Source of the DNA: Spirometra erinaceieuropaei
Lineage: Eukaryota > Platyhelminthes > Cestoda > Diphyllobothriidea > Diphyllobothriidae
DNA: 64,000 nt
Assembly (NCBI GenBank): GCA_902702965.1
Contig: CACRXP010000028.1
Span: forward strand, 946,634 to 1,010,633
Reading direction: 5' to 3'
Translations under genes and position numbers: made by a program
The notes under the pieces: model-generated
Databases searched by the model: none
What the model saw: the letters and a program-made list of their open reading frames with translations, nothing else
What the model was told of the DNA's origin: nothing
In this document: in pieces, positions 55,501 to 64,000 of the stretch
How positions within the stretch are numbered: the stretch's first letter is position 1
Layout of the letters: each line of letters opens with the position of its first letter

Positions 55501-58500
55501 CGGAGACACAGCCAGATTCACCACCAACAGCTGATCGCTCGTCCTTTCGACGGTCGGCCAGCAGGCGGCGGATGAAAATCTTCGCAGCCACGCCCTCCGG
55601 TAGCCCGTGGTTCTCCAGGTGGTGAACGACGTAACGCGTGTCGGAAAGGCGGGTCTGCATCTCCGTCAATTGGCGCTTCAGCTCGGAGTTGCGTTTTTTG
55701 TAGGTCTGCTTAATGGATACCTCAGAAGAGGGGGAGGCGGTGGTGGACGAGGAGGGCGGGCGATCTGCAGCCGTGGACTCGGCTGCCATCTGTTCAAAAA
55801 ACCAGTTGTCGAGCTCTGTGGGGGGAGAAGGGGTCAACAGGTAAATTCTTTGCAGTAACGGTGACAAAATTCAGAGGCACTGCATGCTGTAGGTATTCGG
55901 TTACTAACCGAAAAGTATGGGTCAGAAAAATGTAAATCCCCAGCGTCGAAAGATGTGATCTTTGGTTGGCAAGGCTGTCGTCTCGGATTCTCAACAGTCA
56001 GCGATCTACCATTCATCCTCGTGGATGAAATCATCGGAATGAATCAAGAGTCAGTGAACCAGACAGGTTGCAAAACTGGAAGGCTTTGATAAGGACGAAA
56101 AAAGATCGAAGTAATACGAGGCGTGAAACTGGCAATCGGCGGAAAGAAGGCGAGGCTACCATCCTTTTCCCAGTCTGCGACTGGACAGGTGCACCTATGC
56201 AGGGCGATCGATTGATTAGGGCTACTAAAATTCGCGAAGTCCACATGAAAAAAAGCTTGTGGGGATGGGAAAAAAGGGAATAAATTCTTCCTACACGATG
56301 AAGGGACGAAAGAGACGCCCAAAGAGCTATGGAGTCAGGACCACAGATAGGCCATAGATGGAACATGTTGCTCAAGCAACGATAAGTAAAATGCCCAGAA
56401 TGATCTCAAATTATAGAAGTAACGATGATTTAGGTAAGCTATATCCCATCCCATGAACTATTCGATATCAGTAGGCGTCACTCCGCGCCGGCTACAAAAA
56501 CAAGGCTTGATGCTAATTCTGTGCAGGTCCTTCTTAGGCAGTCTTATTTGACTTCGAAAAAAGACGTACTGACCAGCTTTTCAGATAGTAGACAAACTCG
56601 GAGAGGTTAAGGACAATAGCGAAAAGATGCACCACACAACGCAATCCATGTTGCCAGGCAACGAGGTGGGAGAGGCATAACAAATGATGGCATAAGAAAG
56701 AGAATCACCCGCGAGTAATGGCGCAAAGTTTACTAGAAACATACTCTTGGACAAGAATAAGAAAGCGGATGAACAAAAGGCCGAAGACTGCACTTTCCAG
56801 GTCAAAATTCCTGATGGTTGAGAAAAGTCCCACATATTATTAAAAAACTTGCTCAGACAAGGTTTTGCATAAAAACGAAAAGTCGGGGACAAACTCCCAC
56901 GGGCCCATGACACAATTTTCCCCACAATAATCCAATTAAAGCGCAAATTATTGCTGCGTAATCGGGACAGTGCTGCTGCTCGCCGAGATCACAAATGCAT
57001 ACAAATCACGTAACTGCTTTCGATCTGATGACAAAAGCAAGGAAGCTATAAACTGCAGGGTGCAAAAGACCCCTGAACTTCACTTTCGAAAAGAGCCGCC
57101 AGACGGTGAGGCGCGCGCTGAAGGGGGGTGGGTGGTGACAAGAGCCTGGGTGTGGGAGGAGTCGCAGGCCTTCTTCATTCGGTACAACAGGAACAAAACG
57201 TACAAGGCGATGGCAAATTTTAGGGTTTCTGGCAAAAGACAATGAAATTGGCGGGAGAGAGTGCCGCGCGACTGATGAGGCCTGAGGGTGGGGTAAGAGA
57301 AATAGGGGAAACGAAGTGAAAGGAAAACGGGGAAATCCGGGGACGGGGAAAATTCGGATTGCGCTTGAGGTTAGCCTAACTCAAAACATCACCGCGCCAC
57401 CGCCACGAACTGATTTCAAGATTAAACAACGACGGTGTTCCTTTTCGGCTACTGCCGATACCTCCAGAAGGGAAAAAGGAAGTGAAGTAAAAATTGTGTG
57501 GCTGAAAAAGTGATGACTCACGCCACGTAAATAAACACACCTGAAATTCCAACTGAATGTGCCAGGTAATTGCAAGAAATGCCCTGGGAGATTAGGGAGA
57601 ACGGGGTGGCAGAATGTGGAACAATGTCTCTAAATAGATGTCCGTGTCATCACCTTGCGTATGCGATTTCATTAGCAGACGACTTATTGTTCTACGAGAC
57701 TCCGCAAAGTTAGTCTCCTCCGGCAGGATATTCCGAAGCCTCCTTCGCTTTCCAAAAATCGGCTTCATACTGTTATCAGCTCAGCTTAAAGAACATAAGG
57801 GCAGTGTCGTGGGCAGCATCGCGCCCTTAGCCCAGTTCCTATGGGAAATCTTGCCCTCCCTGGAATAATCTTTACTTTAGGATCGAGAGAGAGCCCGTAA
57901 GGCACGACAGGACAAGTGAGTTCCGTAAAAACGATCGGTGAGCGACGCTCTACCATCACAAATTACAGAGCCTATCCTTTTGGGGTGTCAATTAAGAATA
58001 CTGAAGAGCGAGGACTTTCGCAGATATCTCAAGTACACGGAACAGCAACGGACTCCACCGCTGCCAAAACCACATAGAAATAGAACGGGCGAAAAGTTCC
58101 CTGGATACATAAAAAATGATATGATTACAATTACATTTCTTAATCTTACTCGAGATTCTTAGTCACCGGCTGGCTTGTCGACATGTGCCCCTACAAAAAC
58201 TTGTTTTCGGCGGAAACAAGGGAAATCCTTCTTATCCCCGGTCAACCAAATCTCGAACAAAGCAACAACGGAAGAATTACATCCGAAACTCGTATGAAGA
58301 TTTTAGAACACATTGACATACATAAGGTAGTTGAGTAACTGCCATACTGTAAGGTAAACGGATTATTTGACAGTAGTTAAACAAAGGCTGCACAAGGTGG
58401 CAATTTTAAAACAATGTCGTGCATATGCTGTTTTATTTACTCAGCTATTTGTATGAAGAGGCCTCAAGTACTTCTAGAAGTCCAGTTTACTCATTTGACA

Positions 58501-61500
58501 TGAATTTTCGTATTTTCGGATTAACGCCTTTTCTTCAAGAAGTTGTTATTCCTAACCAGCGTAATACTACTTTCAGTATATATTCTATGTTTATTGTTAA
58601 TTGAGAGTTTTCGTCAATGTATTTGGACCGGTTTTCGATTGAATAGGGGTGATGAGTTAATTTAAGCAGAATCAAGTAAAGCCGATGTCATTTGCATCAA
58701 CCATCTGTACGAAAAGTTTTCTAATCACTTCACCGAAGAGGAAAAAGCAACAAGTTCTTAAATGAGCGTAATTAACTTGTCAGGCGACCGCCCGTTCTTA
58801 ACATACTTGTTGTCAGGGCAAAAATGGTCAGAGTTATCACAAGGTCCGAGCAAGCCGTACATATGCGTGGTGGCACGCCTAAGATGGGGGTTCTCACGAT
58901 GCAAAGGCCACTGTGACCATAATCAGCTGACTGACGGACTCAAACAGTCGACTGATGCATGAGAGGGAAGAGAGCGGCCGACACTGAGGAAACCATTTTC
59001 ATGGCAAGTCAGTGTATTTCTCACTATAATAAACCGGACAGGCCTAAATCTTTCACAACGAGCTAAGTCGTGGCTAGGAGGGCTGCCGCCAACCGACGAG
59101 ATAAATCGGTCCCTCTCAGGACTGAGAGTCAGGCTCAATGGCTTCTTCCTAGTACGACCCTTACAGCACTCCCATTAAAGTTAGGTCCGAGCCGTCCCTG
59201 AGAAAGCCTCGTCTTGATATTGTCTTTTCATCGAGCAAGGTGGTTGAAGAAGGGGACAGTGCAGCAGATGCTGTGAAGCCTGCCTCGCTACAAGCTAATT
59301 CAGGCACAAGTCACCGATTCTACACCCACTCAGAGTCTGCGGCGGTCGAACTGTCGTGCCTGTAGAGTGCAGCTGGATATGGATGTTTGAGTTGTGATGT
59401 GTGTTACGGCTTTGTGGATGCATATAGGACTGAAAAATCGCACACAATGTCGGAATGTGCGGGTGAAATGTGGGCAAGGGAGGCTTCCGTGGCAGGTGTA
59501 TATGGGGGCACAATCACTGATCCTGCAGTTACGGTACGATAGATTCGCTGATGACCAACCCGACTATGCGTGGTTGGGAGTCGAACTTCTGGCAGACAGC
59601 AAATATCCACGTTGCACTGATGAAGGTTGCGCGCGGTCAGACTTTGGGTACCGGGGTCCAGGAACGTTCGCACATTTCAACACCCAATACCAAGAGTTCG
59701 TCTACGACTAAGTAGTCAAGCCCGCAAAATATTTGACTGCACCACTGCATACGAGTTGAGGAGCGCGACGGTTCCTGTGGATGCCGTAGCATGGGTAGTA
59801 ATACTGCAACCGGACATATCTCATGAGGTTTCTTGGGAATTGCGGATACAGGAGGGTCCCAACAGCCGCTCGGATTGTTTGAGGTTTTCTTCTCTAGCGC
59901 TTTGGCTTAAAAGCCTAACCACAAGGCAGCGGTGGCAAGCAAACATACTAAATGGCAGCTCAAAGTCGTCATGTAACAGTGCCTTCATTGAGCTTTTCGG
60001 CTTTCTTATAAGGCCTTCAGTGTGCCAGACATTAGCTCTCCGCACCCTGGTAGCACTGTTGCTGTTGGTCTGCGACTGCTTATTCGTCAGACCTGGGTCT
60101 GCTTATCTCGCAGCTAACCTGCCCTGAAAGCCATTCCATTATCCGCAACCTGTGGACGTGCCGCGTAGCCAGCAACTAGGTTACCGGGTAACCCGTCCTC
60201 CTGGGGCAACCTGTCTTCCCCGCGTGAGTTCTGGTCCATAACAATCTTTCCCAACCGTTTGGTACTCCGTCTGGAGTTCGACAAGGTTGTATTCTGTCGC
60301 CCATTCTGTTCAACCACGCCGTTGACTGGATTCTCGGGACGGCCCTGCACGACGGTGACGGTGTTAAGTCTACACCCGGACACCGACTGACTGATTTCGA
60401 CTATGCCGAGGATATTGCCTTGATTGCACCAAGTTTTGGTGATTTGCAATCTGTAGGGTCACGAGTGAACGAGGTCGTTCAATCGATCGGTTTATCCATG
60501 AGCGCTGGGAAGACTAAAGCGTATTCAAACTGCACCCCTGGCCAGGTTAAGGCACCTCTCAGGATTGATGGCTGTCAACTTGAAGAAGTAGACAGTTTTA
60601 AATACCTCGGGGCGAGATTGTTACTGAATGGGTGGAGTAAGGACGACATTGCCTCCTGGATTGATGCTGCCCGACGGGTTTTCTCGAGCCTTGTAAAATG
60701 CTTATGGGTCCGACGCGACATCTCCACCGCCACTAACATTCGCGTGTACCCGACATCAGTCCGGTCCGTCCTTCTCTATGGTCGTGAATGCTGGGCTGCG
60801 CGCGTGGAGGACGAGCGAAAACTGGAGGTATTTGACCACCACTGCTTGGGGACCATCCTTCGAGTGAAGTACACCGACTTCGTCTAAAATGAGACAGTCC
60901 GCGCCCGCTGCGACAACATCGAAAGGATAACCCAGGCCATCTTAGAAAGACGACTGATCTGGTTTGGGCATGTTCTTTGTCGTCCACCTCAGGAGCTCAG
61001 TCTTACTGCCCTTGGCCCGGCACCGTTACCACATTGGAGGCGCCGAAGAGAGGATCAACTCAACAGCTGGCTCGACACAGTTCGTCAAGACATGGAGGTG
61101 GTTCTTGGACCTTCGGTATTCGGTCTCCGTTGTTGGCGAAGAAAATGGGTTGAACTGTCTAGATCTGCTGCCGCGGATCGTCACGCGTGAGTAAGTACAA
61201 CTCGGGACATCATCGGGGCCGGCTTGATCAGGCATGATTGCAGCCGCAGCACGTACAAGTAAGTAGGGGGAGGGGGTAGGAGAGTGTGGTAGATGCAGAG
61301 TTAGTCTACTATCACTTCAAACTACCTCACGCGAAAGCCACCGTCCATGCCTCCACCCCGCTGTGAAGCATACAGTGGACATCGCCGACGACGGTCGAAT
61401 TGTCCGGTGAAATTCGTACCGTACGCACACCTTACATCTTACTTCGCTAACTAAGCTTACTCGCAAATAAGGGACAGCCAGTAATGGGTGGAGGGTCTTA

Positions 61501-63935
61501 GAATCTAAGAGACCCTAAAAAACACTTTCAAAGAAAATTCACTAATGAATTTCGCTGCCCAAAATCCGCCTAAATTCTCAAAAGACAATTTGTTTACGAA
61601 GGTTCATAAACATGAGGTACGACGAAATATTTACTTTACTCAAAGTTATGCATGCAGTCAGGGTGAAACTAAGAATTCTGCTATACATTCGGACTGAAAA
61701 CCTAAGAGATGATACGACCGGTGAGGTCAACGGACGGAGACGGAGGTAGAATCCTTATAAGCCCATAACTTTGGCAGAAAGACCCAATACGACTGCTGGG
61801 GATTTTTAATCAATTTAACAGCAGTCGAGTGACTGATAGATTACTGTGTACAAACCCGCAAACAATAGGGAACGCGTGCGTTGGCCATTCATAAATTGAA
61901 GGATTGTGTAGCAACTTAAGTCATGCGGTTGAGAGGCATTAAATTATGGCGAAATGGAATGGCACAGTGTTTGACCCAAACACGGTGTCAAGGGCGCCAT
62001 ACACAAGATGAGACCCGCGGTGAAAAGAAATCTGTTAGAAATGTGCTCAAACACGCAGCTATGATCAACGAGGACTGAAATCCATCGGCGTACTTAAGTA
62101 GTACAAAGAGCGGGCTCCGATGCGACGGCAGTAATTTAATGGCTCAAGCAATCACTCCAACTTTCCAAGGTCCAAAAAGTGTGCAAACCAATTCTTAAAC
62201 TTTCGTCGAACCAGATTTCTAAGTTTAGGTGGCGAGTAGATTTCGACTTATCAAGTTCCGCTGGTATTTAACATCCTCAAGGATGTACAGGAGGGGATTT
62301 TTAGATGAGTGACAGAAAATGAGAGCATAAATACTCAAGTAATGAATCGGATGCAACGGCATGGGTGGAGTGCAACGTCGCCGAAGAAGGCAACAAGTTA
62401 GACTTCAGCATAAACGAGGTGATAATCACTCGGTAAGCCAGTTCCAAAAGGGCATATCTGTCAGGAAAGTGTTAAATCAGCCATCATATCGAAACGCCTG
62501 TGGCTCCCGCGGCTCTGCTCCACAGCCTGAAGGGATTAGAGAAGTTTAAGCGAAGTGTGGAGATGACAGGCAGTGGCTGCGACGACGATGGCAGAAGTAC
62601 GTAAAGTAGCATCCGCAAACTAGAAGGCTGTTAATTTAACGATGAATTGGATCCACCAGTCTCTGGCAATGAGGAACAGAAACTGACCTCCCAAATGTCA
62701 GACGCCGCATAGGTGTATGAAAGTGAATTACGCAGCTTATCGCGTATGCCATCCGAAAGTTGTCATTCCGAGCATCCCAGGAAATGCTTTTAAAGGGACA
62801 GGCGGACTTTATATGCATTCCTGAGTCGGAAGAAAATATTACAACTTTTTTTTACCTAAAGTGACCTCCGTCTCAAGAAAAAGATAAGTTCTTGATGTGA
62901 AAATAAAAAGTTGAAATGAAAATAAGGGCGAAAGCGTCACGCACTTTTGAGTTGAGACTCGATCTTCCGAATAGCTTTCTCAAGGGAAGTTATGTCCCGT
63001 TTAAGAAGGCCGATCTCAACAGTCCCGCCTCTCGCAGTCGCCGATGGAGGGTCGGAAGGCAGCTGATCAGCTTCGTCTAACACGGGAGGTGGCGGAGGTG
63101 CAGGCACAGTGAACTCCGGCTGAGAGGAACTAAGGGGTGCGTTGTTGGGAGGAGATGAATGGCGGCTTACGGAGTCTGACCCCTGTAGGCGAGTGATTTT
63201 CATAAGGTTGGGAGGTTGCACCATCGACCAACGATGATATCGTTGCAGGTCATTGTCAGTGTTGCAATGGTCGACCAGGTTTTGGTTGTTATAAGTTAAT
63301 CCACCACCGGGAAGAGAGACGGTAGAAATGCGTGATTTGGTTGTCGGCAGATGCGAGTTTTTGCGCCGAGAAGGCGAGAAAATTTGGCGGATCCCCGAGC
63401 GAACAATGGAAGAGATACGGGAGCGGTTTCCGTCAGAGTGGGAGGTCAAAACAGGAAGGAGGAGCGCATCATGAACAGGCGTTGGAAAACAAAAATACGG
63501 GGGATTATGACGGAGCCCTTGAACAAATCTAGGCTCGGGTGGAGGAAAGCCGTGAAAAATGGTTTTCAAGAGTTGCTGAACTACATCCGAATGGCGGTCG
63601 TTTGCATCATCTGACTGAAAGCCCCTCTTTCTAGACCGCCCCTCTTCTTCTTCCTCGTCAGAATACCCAGAATAGTATGCGTTGCCGTCATAAAGGTCAT
63701 CATCATTATCATAAATGTGGAACTGAGGCCGTACTACCCTCTGGCACATGCTTCTATGTCGAAAGCCATTAAGCGGGCGAGAGGCGGGTGACTCTAGCAT
63801 AGAGGGATCGATCTCAACATTATCCGACTCGTATAAATTCTGTCCTGTCGAAAAGCTGCGTTTGTGCCGCCCATGCGGATGCGCTTCGTGCAGGTTTGAA
63901 ATGCTAGAGGACTTCTTGGCGTTGGCAGGAACCAT
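45983..63935 (-). CDS. TMCC-family coiled-coil membrane protein (gene 2, 3' partial)
   Basis: Five - strand exons (63935-62945, 55815-55426, 51773-51125, 47342-47228, 46522-45983) join with consistent phase into exactly 895 codons. Exons 1-2 carry a coiled coil (EIGLLKRDITSLEKAIRKIE), then SIKQTYKKRNSELKRQL and a segment ending LENHG. In TMCC1-3 and Drosophila dementin the same order occurs: a heptad helix, then an RIKQ-EKKN core, then an L-EIEQNG end. Known members sit in ER membranes through C-terminal helices and homo- or hetero-oligomerise. Here a long Ser/Thr/Pro/Ala-rich region, unlike the vertebrate forms, follows the core, with a further Ala/Leu-rich helical part near 46100. The C-terminal membrane helices were not found and may lie in unrecognised exons below 45983. 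The family call rests on remembered motif patterns; it is probable, not certain. Confidence 0.6.
46523..47227 (-). other. Gene 2 intron
   Basis: No coding signal. The flanking exons are in phase without anything between. Confidence 0.6.
47228..47342 (-). CDS. Gene 2 (TMCC-like), short exon
   Basis: Acceptor TGCATCATAG ending at 47343; donor GTATTG at 47227. One entry base completes Arg with the AG left by the previous exon, followed by 38 codons ending on a codon boundary. It encodes a polar, basic piece (RGSPSLPSALGLM, PRGKKNRNHGN, SYPSHQ). The phase agreement on both sides is what identifies it. Confidence 0.7.
48733..49450 (-). pseudogene. Truncated mariner (Tc1/mariner) transposase relic
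   Basis: On the - strand, in order, there are a TGNEKW box (family: TGDEKW, the first catalytic Asp now Asn), AKPDRHPRMSAGKW, VIYYEFL, a helix with LYAQLLRRLD, and LQHDNPRPH, the second catalytic motif (family: L-HDNARPH). A frameshift then removes the usual SPDL-PSDYHLF box. The sequence at 48733-48765 (AGTCGTTCCATAAGTTCGTG) resembles a mariner terminal repeat and marks the 3' end of the element. The N-terminal DNA-binding part and the other terminus are absent, so it is dead. Confidence 0.85.
50100..50420 (+). repeat. Cluster of dispersed repeat fragments
   Basis: 50100-50215 matches 3740-3860, and 50250-50310 matches 3040-3110 and the arms at 54919-55216. The two fragments appear in the opposite order to that near 3 kb, so they are adjoining pieces of one family or independent insertions. 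Confidence 0.5.
51125..51773 (-). CDS. Gene 2 (TMCC-like), low-complexity exon
   Basis: Acceptor TTTTCAACAG ending at 51774; donor GTAAGG at 51124. It enters with two bases (completing Gly) and leaves two. The product is about 216 residues dominated by Ser, Thr, Pro and Ala, with an alanine-rich helix-like part (EAEAIAAAWAACKSAAPPAL), a His-rich patch (HYHPHYTPHQPH) and a basic end (KVTKKPRTSMKSAF). It is probably disordered. Frames on the opposite strand are shadows of its GC-rich composition. Confidence 0.75.
51774..55425 (-). other. Gene 2 intron with a SINE palindrome
   Basis: Contains the palindromic SINE element at 54919-55216. The rest shows no exon, RNA gene or other recognised element. 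Confidence 0.55.
54919..55216. repeat. Head-to-head SINE palindrome with tRNA-like parts
   Basis: About 80 bases at the left end (CGACAAGGACAAGGGAGACT, then GTGGCCATTT and CTAG(C)CGTC) recur as the reverse complement at the right end. The inner left half read on the - strand has GCAGGTTCGAATCTCAGG, a clear pol III B box. The inner right half read on the + strand has TGGATCAATGGTAAGGACG, A-box-like, and CGGTTTCGAGCCTCAGC, B-box-like. It therefore looks like two copies of a tRNA-derived SINE joined in opposite orientation. Confidence 0.7.
55426..55815 (-). CDS. Gene 2 (TMCC-like), exon with coiled-coil core
   Basis: Acceptor CTTCTCCCCCCACAG; donor GTTTGT at 55425. It enters with two bases and leaves one. 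It encodes KLDNWFFEQMAAES across the junction and a Ser/Thr/Pro-rich spacer. Next comes the conserved-looking helix (IKQTYKKRNSELKRQLTEMQ) ending at LENHGLPEG, then IRRLLADRRKDER and a Ser/Lys/Pro-rich end. This exon carries the main evidence for the TMCC family. Confidence 0.75.
57080..57228 (-). CDS. Candidate alternative terminal exon of gene 2 with a membrane helix
   Basis: Preceded on the - strand by a long pyrimidine tract and TTTTGCCAG. It begins with two bases that complete Lys with the leftover base of exon 62945, so it is in phase. It encodes a hydrophobic helix (LKFAIALYVLFLLYRMKKA) with basic residues after it, a Ser/Thr/Pro-rich tail and TGA at 57082-57080. It would end the protein directly after the first coiled coil with a tail anchor. 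No canonical AATAAA was seen downstream. It could also be a chance open frame inside an intron. Confidence 0.4.
58200..58660 (+). repeat. Possible dispersed copy of the 0.65 kb unit
   Basis: CTGTTTTATTTACTCAG, a T-rich middle with TTATTCCTAA, TCTATGTTTATTG, and ATGTATTTGGACCGGTTTTC followed by GATTGAAT correspond in order to the end of the unit at 45410-45640. Divergence is high and the match is by eye only. Confidence 0.35.
59400..59715 (-). pseudogene. RTE-like retrotransposon endonuclease fragment
   Basis: The - strand frame from 59673 reads RTFLDPGTQSLTARNLHQ, then NVDICCLPEVRLP. This fits the start of the APE-type endonuclease domain of RTE-like flatworm elements, where an NVRTL-DPG start and the conserved Glu of the PEVRLP box are expected. 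Similarity fades after about 35 residues, and no further endonuclease motifs can be followed. It lies in the opposite orientation to the nearby reverse transcriptase. Confidence 0.65.
60240..61190 (+). pseudogene. RTE-like reverse transcriptase, 3' part, one internal stop
   Basis: A single frame of about 315 codons interrupted only by a TAA at 60885-60887 and ending in TGA at 61188-61190. Motifs in order are PFGTPSGVRQGCILSPILFN (RT motif 4 region), LTDFDYAEDIALIAP (catalytic box, YADD changed to YAED), VDSFKYLGARLL, VRSVLLYGRECW, NETVRARCDNIERITQAILE, RRLIWFGHVL and RKWVELSRSAA. These are typical of the RTE-type RT and its C-terminal region. The catalytic change and the stop show that it is inactive, but damage is light, so the insertion is comparatively young. 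Confidence 0.85.
61270..61380 (+). repeat. 3' untranslated tail of the RTE-like element
   Basis: Begins about 80 bases after the end of the reverse transcriptase frame with a G-rich run, then GGTAGATGCAGAGTTAGTCT. The same sequence recurs alone at 20290-20400, as expected for 5'-truncated copies. Confidence 0.5.
62945..63935 (-). CDS. Gene 2 (TMCC-like), first visible exon
   Basis: ATG at 63935-63933 in a strong initiation context (GAGCCATGG), with an in-frame TGA two codons upstream, so it is a plausible start. An acceptor-like TTCCTGAG just before it leaves open a further 5' exon. Contents: a basic Ser/His-rich start, an acidic patch (YSDEEEEEGRSRKRG), a basic patch (IRQIFSPSRRKNS), a proline run (PAPPPPPVL), then the first coiled-coil helix. 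The frame meets TGA at 62937-62939. However, a donor GTGCGT at 62944 falls just before it, and its leftover base completes Lys with the next exon. Confidence 0.7.
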
Positions 63936-64000
63936 GGCTCAGGAAGATAAAGGGGACGCGAGTTCTCGAAGACGTATTAAATCCGTTTCTAACCGCTTCT

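Larger units (their letters stand above)
55816..62944 (-). other. Largest intron of gene 2, transposon-rich
   Basis: Contains the candidate alternative exon (57080-57228), a possible copy of the 0.65 kb unit (58200-58660), the opposed RTE pieces (59400-59715 and 60240-61190) and the RTE tail. Beyond 61400 up to 62940 nothing coding or repetitive was recognised. Confidence 0.55.

Noticed and set aside
56581..56760. Hydrophobic - strand segment ending near a GTCAGT donor
   Set aside because: It looks membrane-like, but a TGA lies upstream and there is no AG acceptor between that stop and the segment, so it cannot be an internal exon.
57006..57242. 78-codon - strand frame over the candidate alternative exon
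   Set aside because: Wrong frame. It lacks the helix and does not match the phase of the exon at 62945.
62937..62939. TGA taken as the natural end of a 332-residue single-exon gene
   Set aside because: A donor GTGCGT lies five bases before it, and its phase joins the downstream exon at 55815, continuing the coiled coil.
1..64000. CRISPR arrays, operons or prokaryotic gene clusters
   Set aside because: No regularly spaced short repeats and no continuous gene rows. The spliced exon structure is eukaryotic.

Overview
The window is eukaryotic nuclear DNA with no bacterial gene organisation. Short coding blocks are separated by long AT-leaning introns and bounded by GT/AG splice sites. The rest is filled with decayed transposable elements: RTE-like and jockey/CR1-like non-LTR retrotransposons, a Penelope-like element, a mariner, tRNA-derived SINE fragments and foldback elements. 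This mix, and the look of the RTE-like and SINE repeats, suggest a parasitic flatworm, most likely a tapeworm of the diphyllobothriid type. That placement is an inference. Two assembly gaps are present (5300-5891 and 35667-36031).

Region 1, about 1-22.5 kb, + strand: one multi-exon gene, entered from the left edge. I could chain exons by splice sites and reading phase at 1-130, 1012-1340, 1418-1489, 7173-7438, 9901-10126, 10423-10527, 11210-11299, 11393-11506, 14429-14548, 14683-14976, 15589-16226, 19340-19626 and a last exon 22332-22397 ending in TGA, with an AATAAA signal at 22502. At least one exon is missing between 1489 and 7173 and one between 11506 and 14429. I do not recognise the protein. 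It is basic at its visible start, has an alanine run, a Ser/Asp/Glu-rich middle and a Lys-rich C-terminus. A CTT-repeat tract in one intron creates a possible frame-breaking (poison) exon.

Region 2, about 22.5-45.9 kb: no convincing gene. It holds two foldback elements (23709-24710 and 37918-38622), jockey-like and Penelope-like reverse transcriptase remains, a second copy of a dispersed repeat, CCCTAA-like blocks, and a 3.7 kb array of diverged tandem duplications (41965-45690).

Region 3, about 45.9-63.9 kb, - strand: a second multi-exon gene read from 63935 downward. Its exons are 63935-62945, 55815-55426, 51773-51125, 47342-47228 and 46522-45983. All phases agree, giving exactly 895 codons. 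The coiled-coil segment resembles the TMCC (Tmemb_cc2) family of ER-associated coiled-coil membrane proteins, enlarged by a long Ser/Thr/Pro/Ala-rich stretch. A candidate alternative last exon (57228-57080) is in phase with the first exon and would add a C-terminal membrane helix. Introns of this gene carry a mariner relic, a head-to-head SINE palindrome and an RTE-like retrotransposon in two opposed pieces.

All gene models rest on splice-site and phase logic read by eye. No database search or transcript evidence was available.
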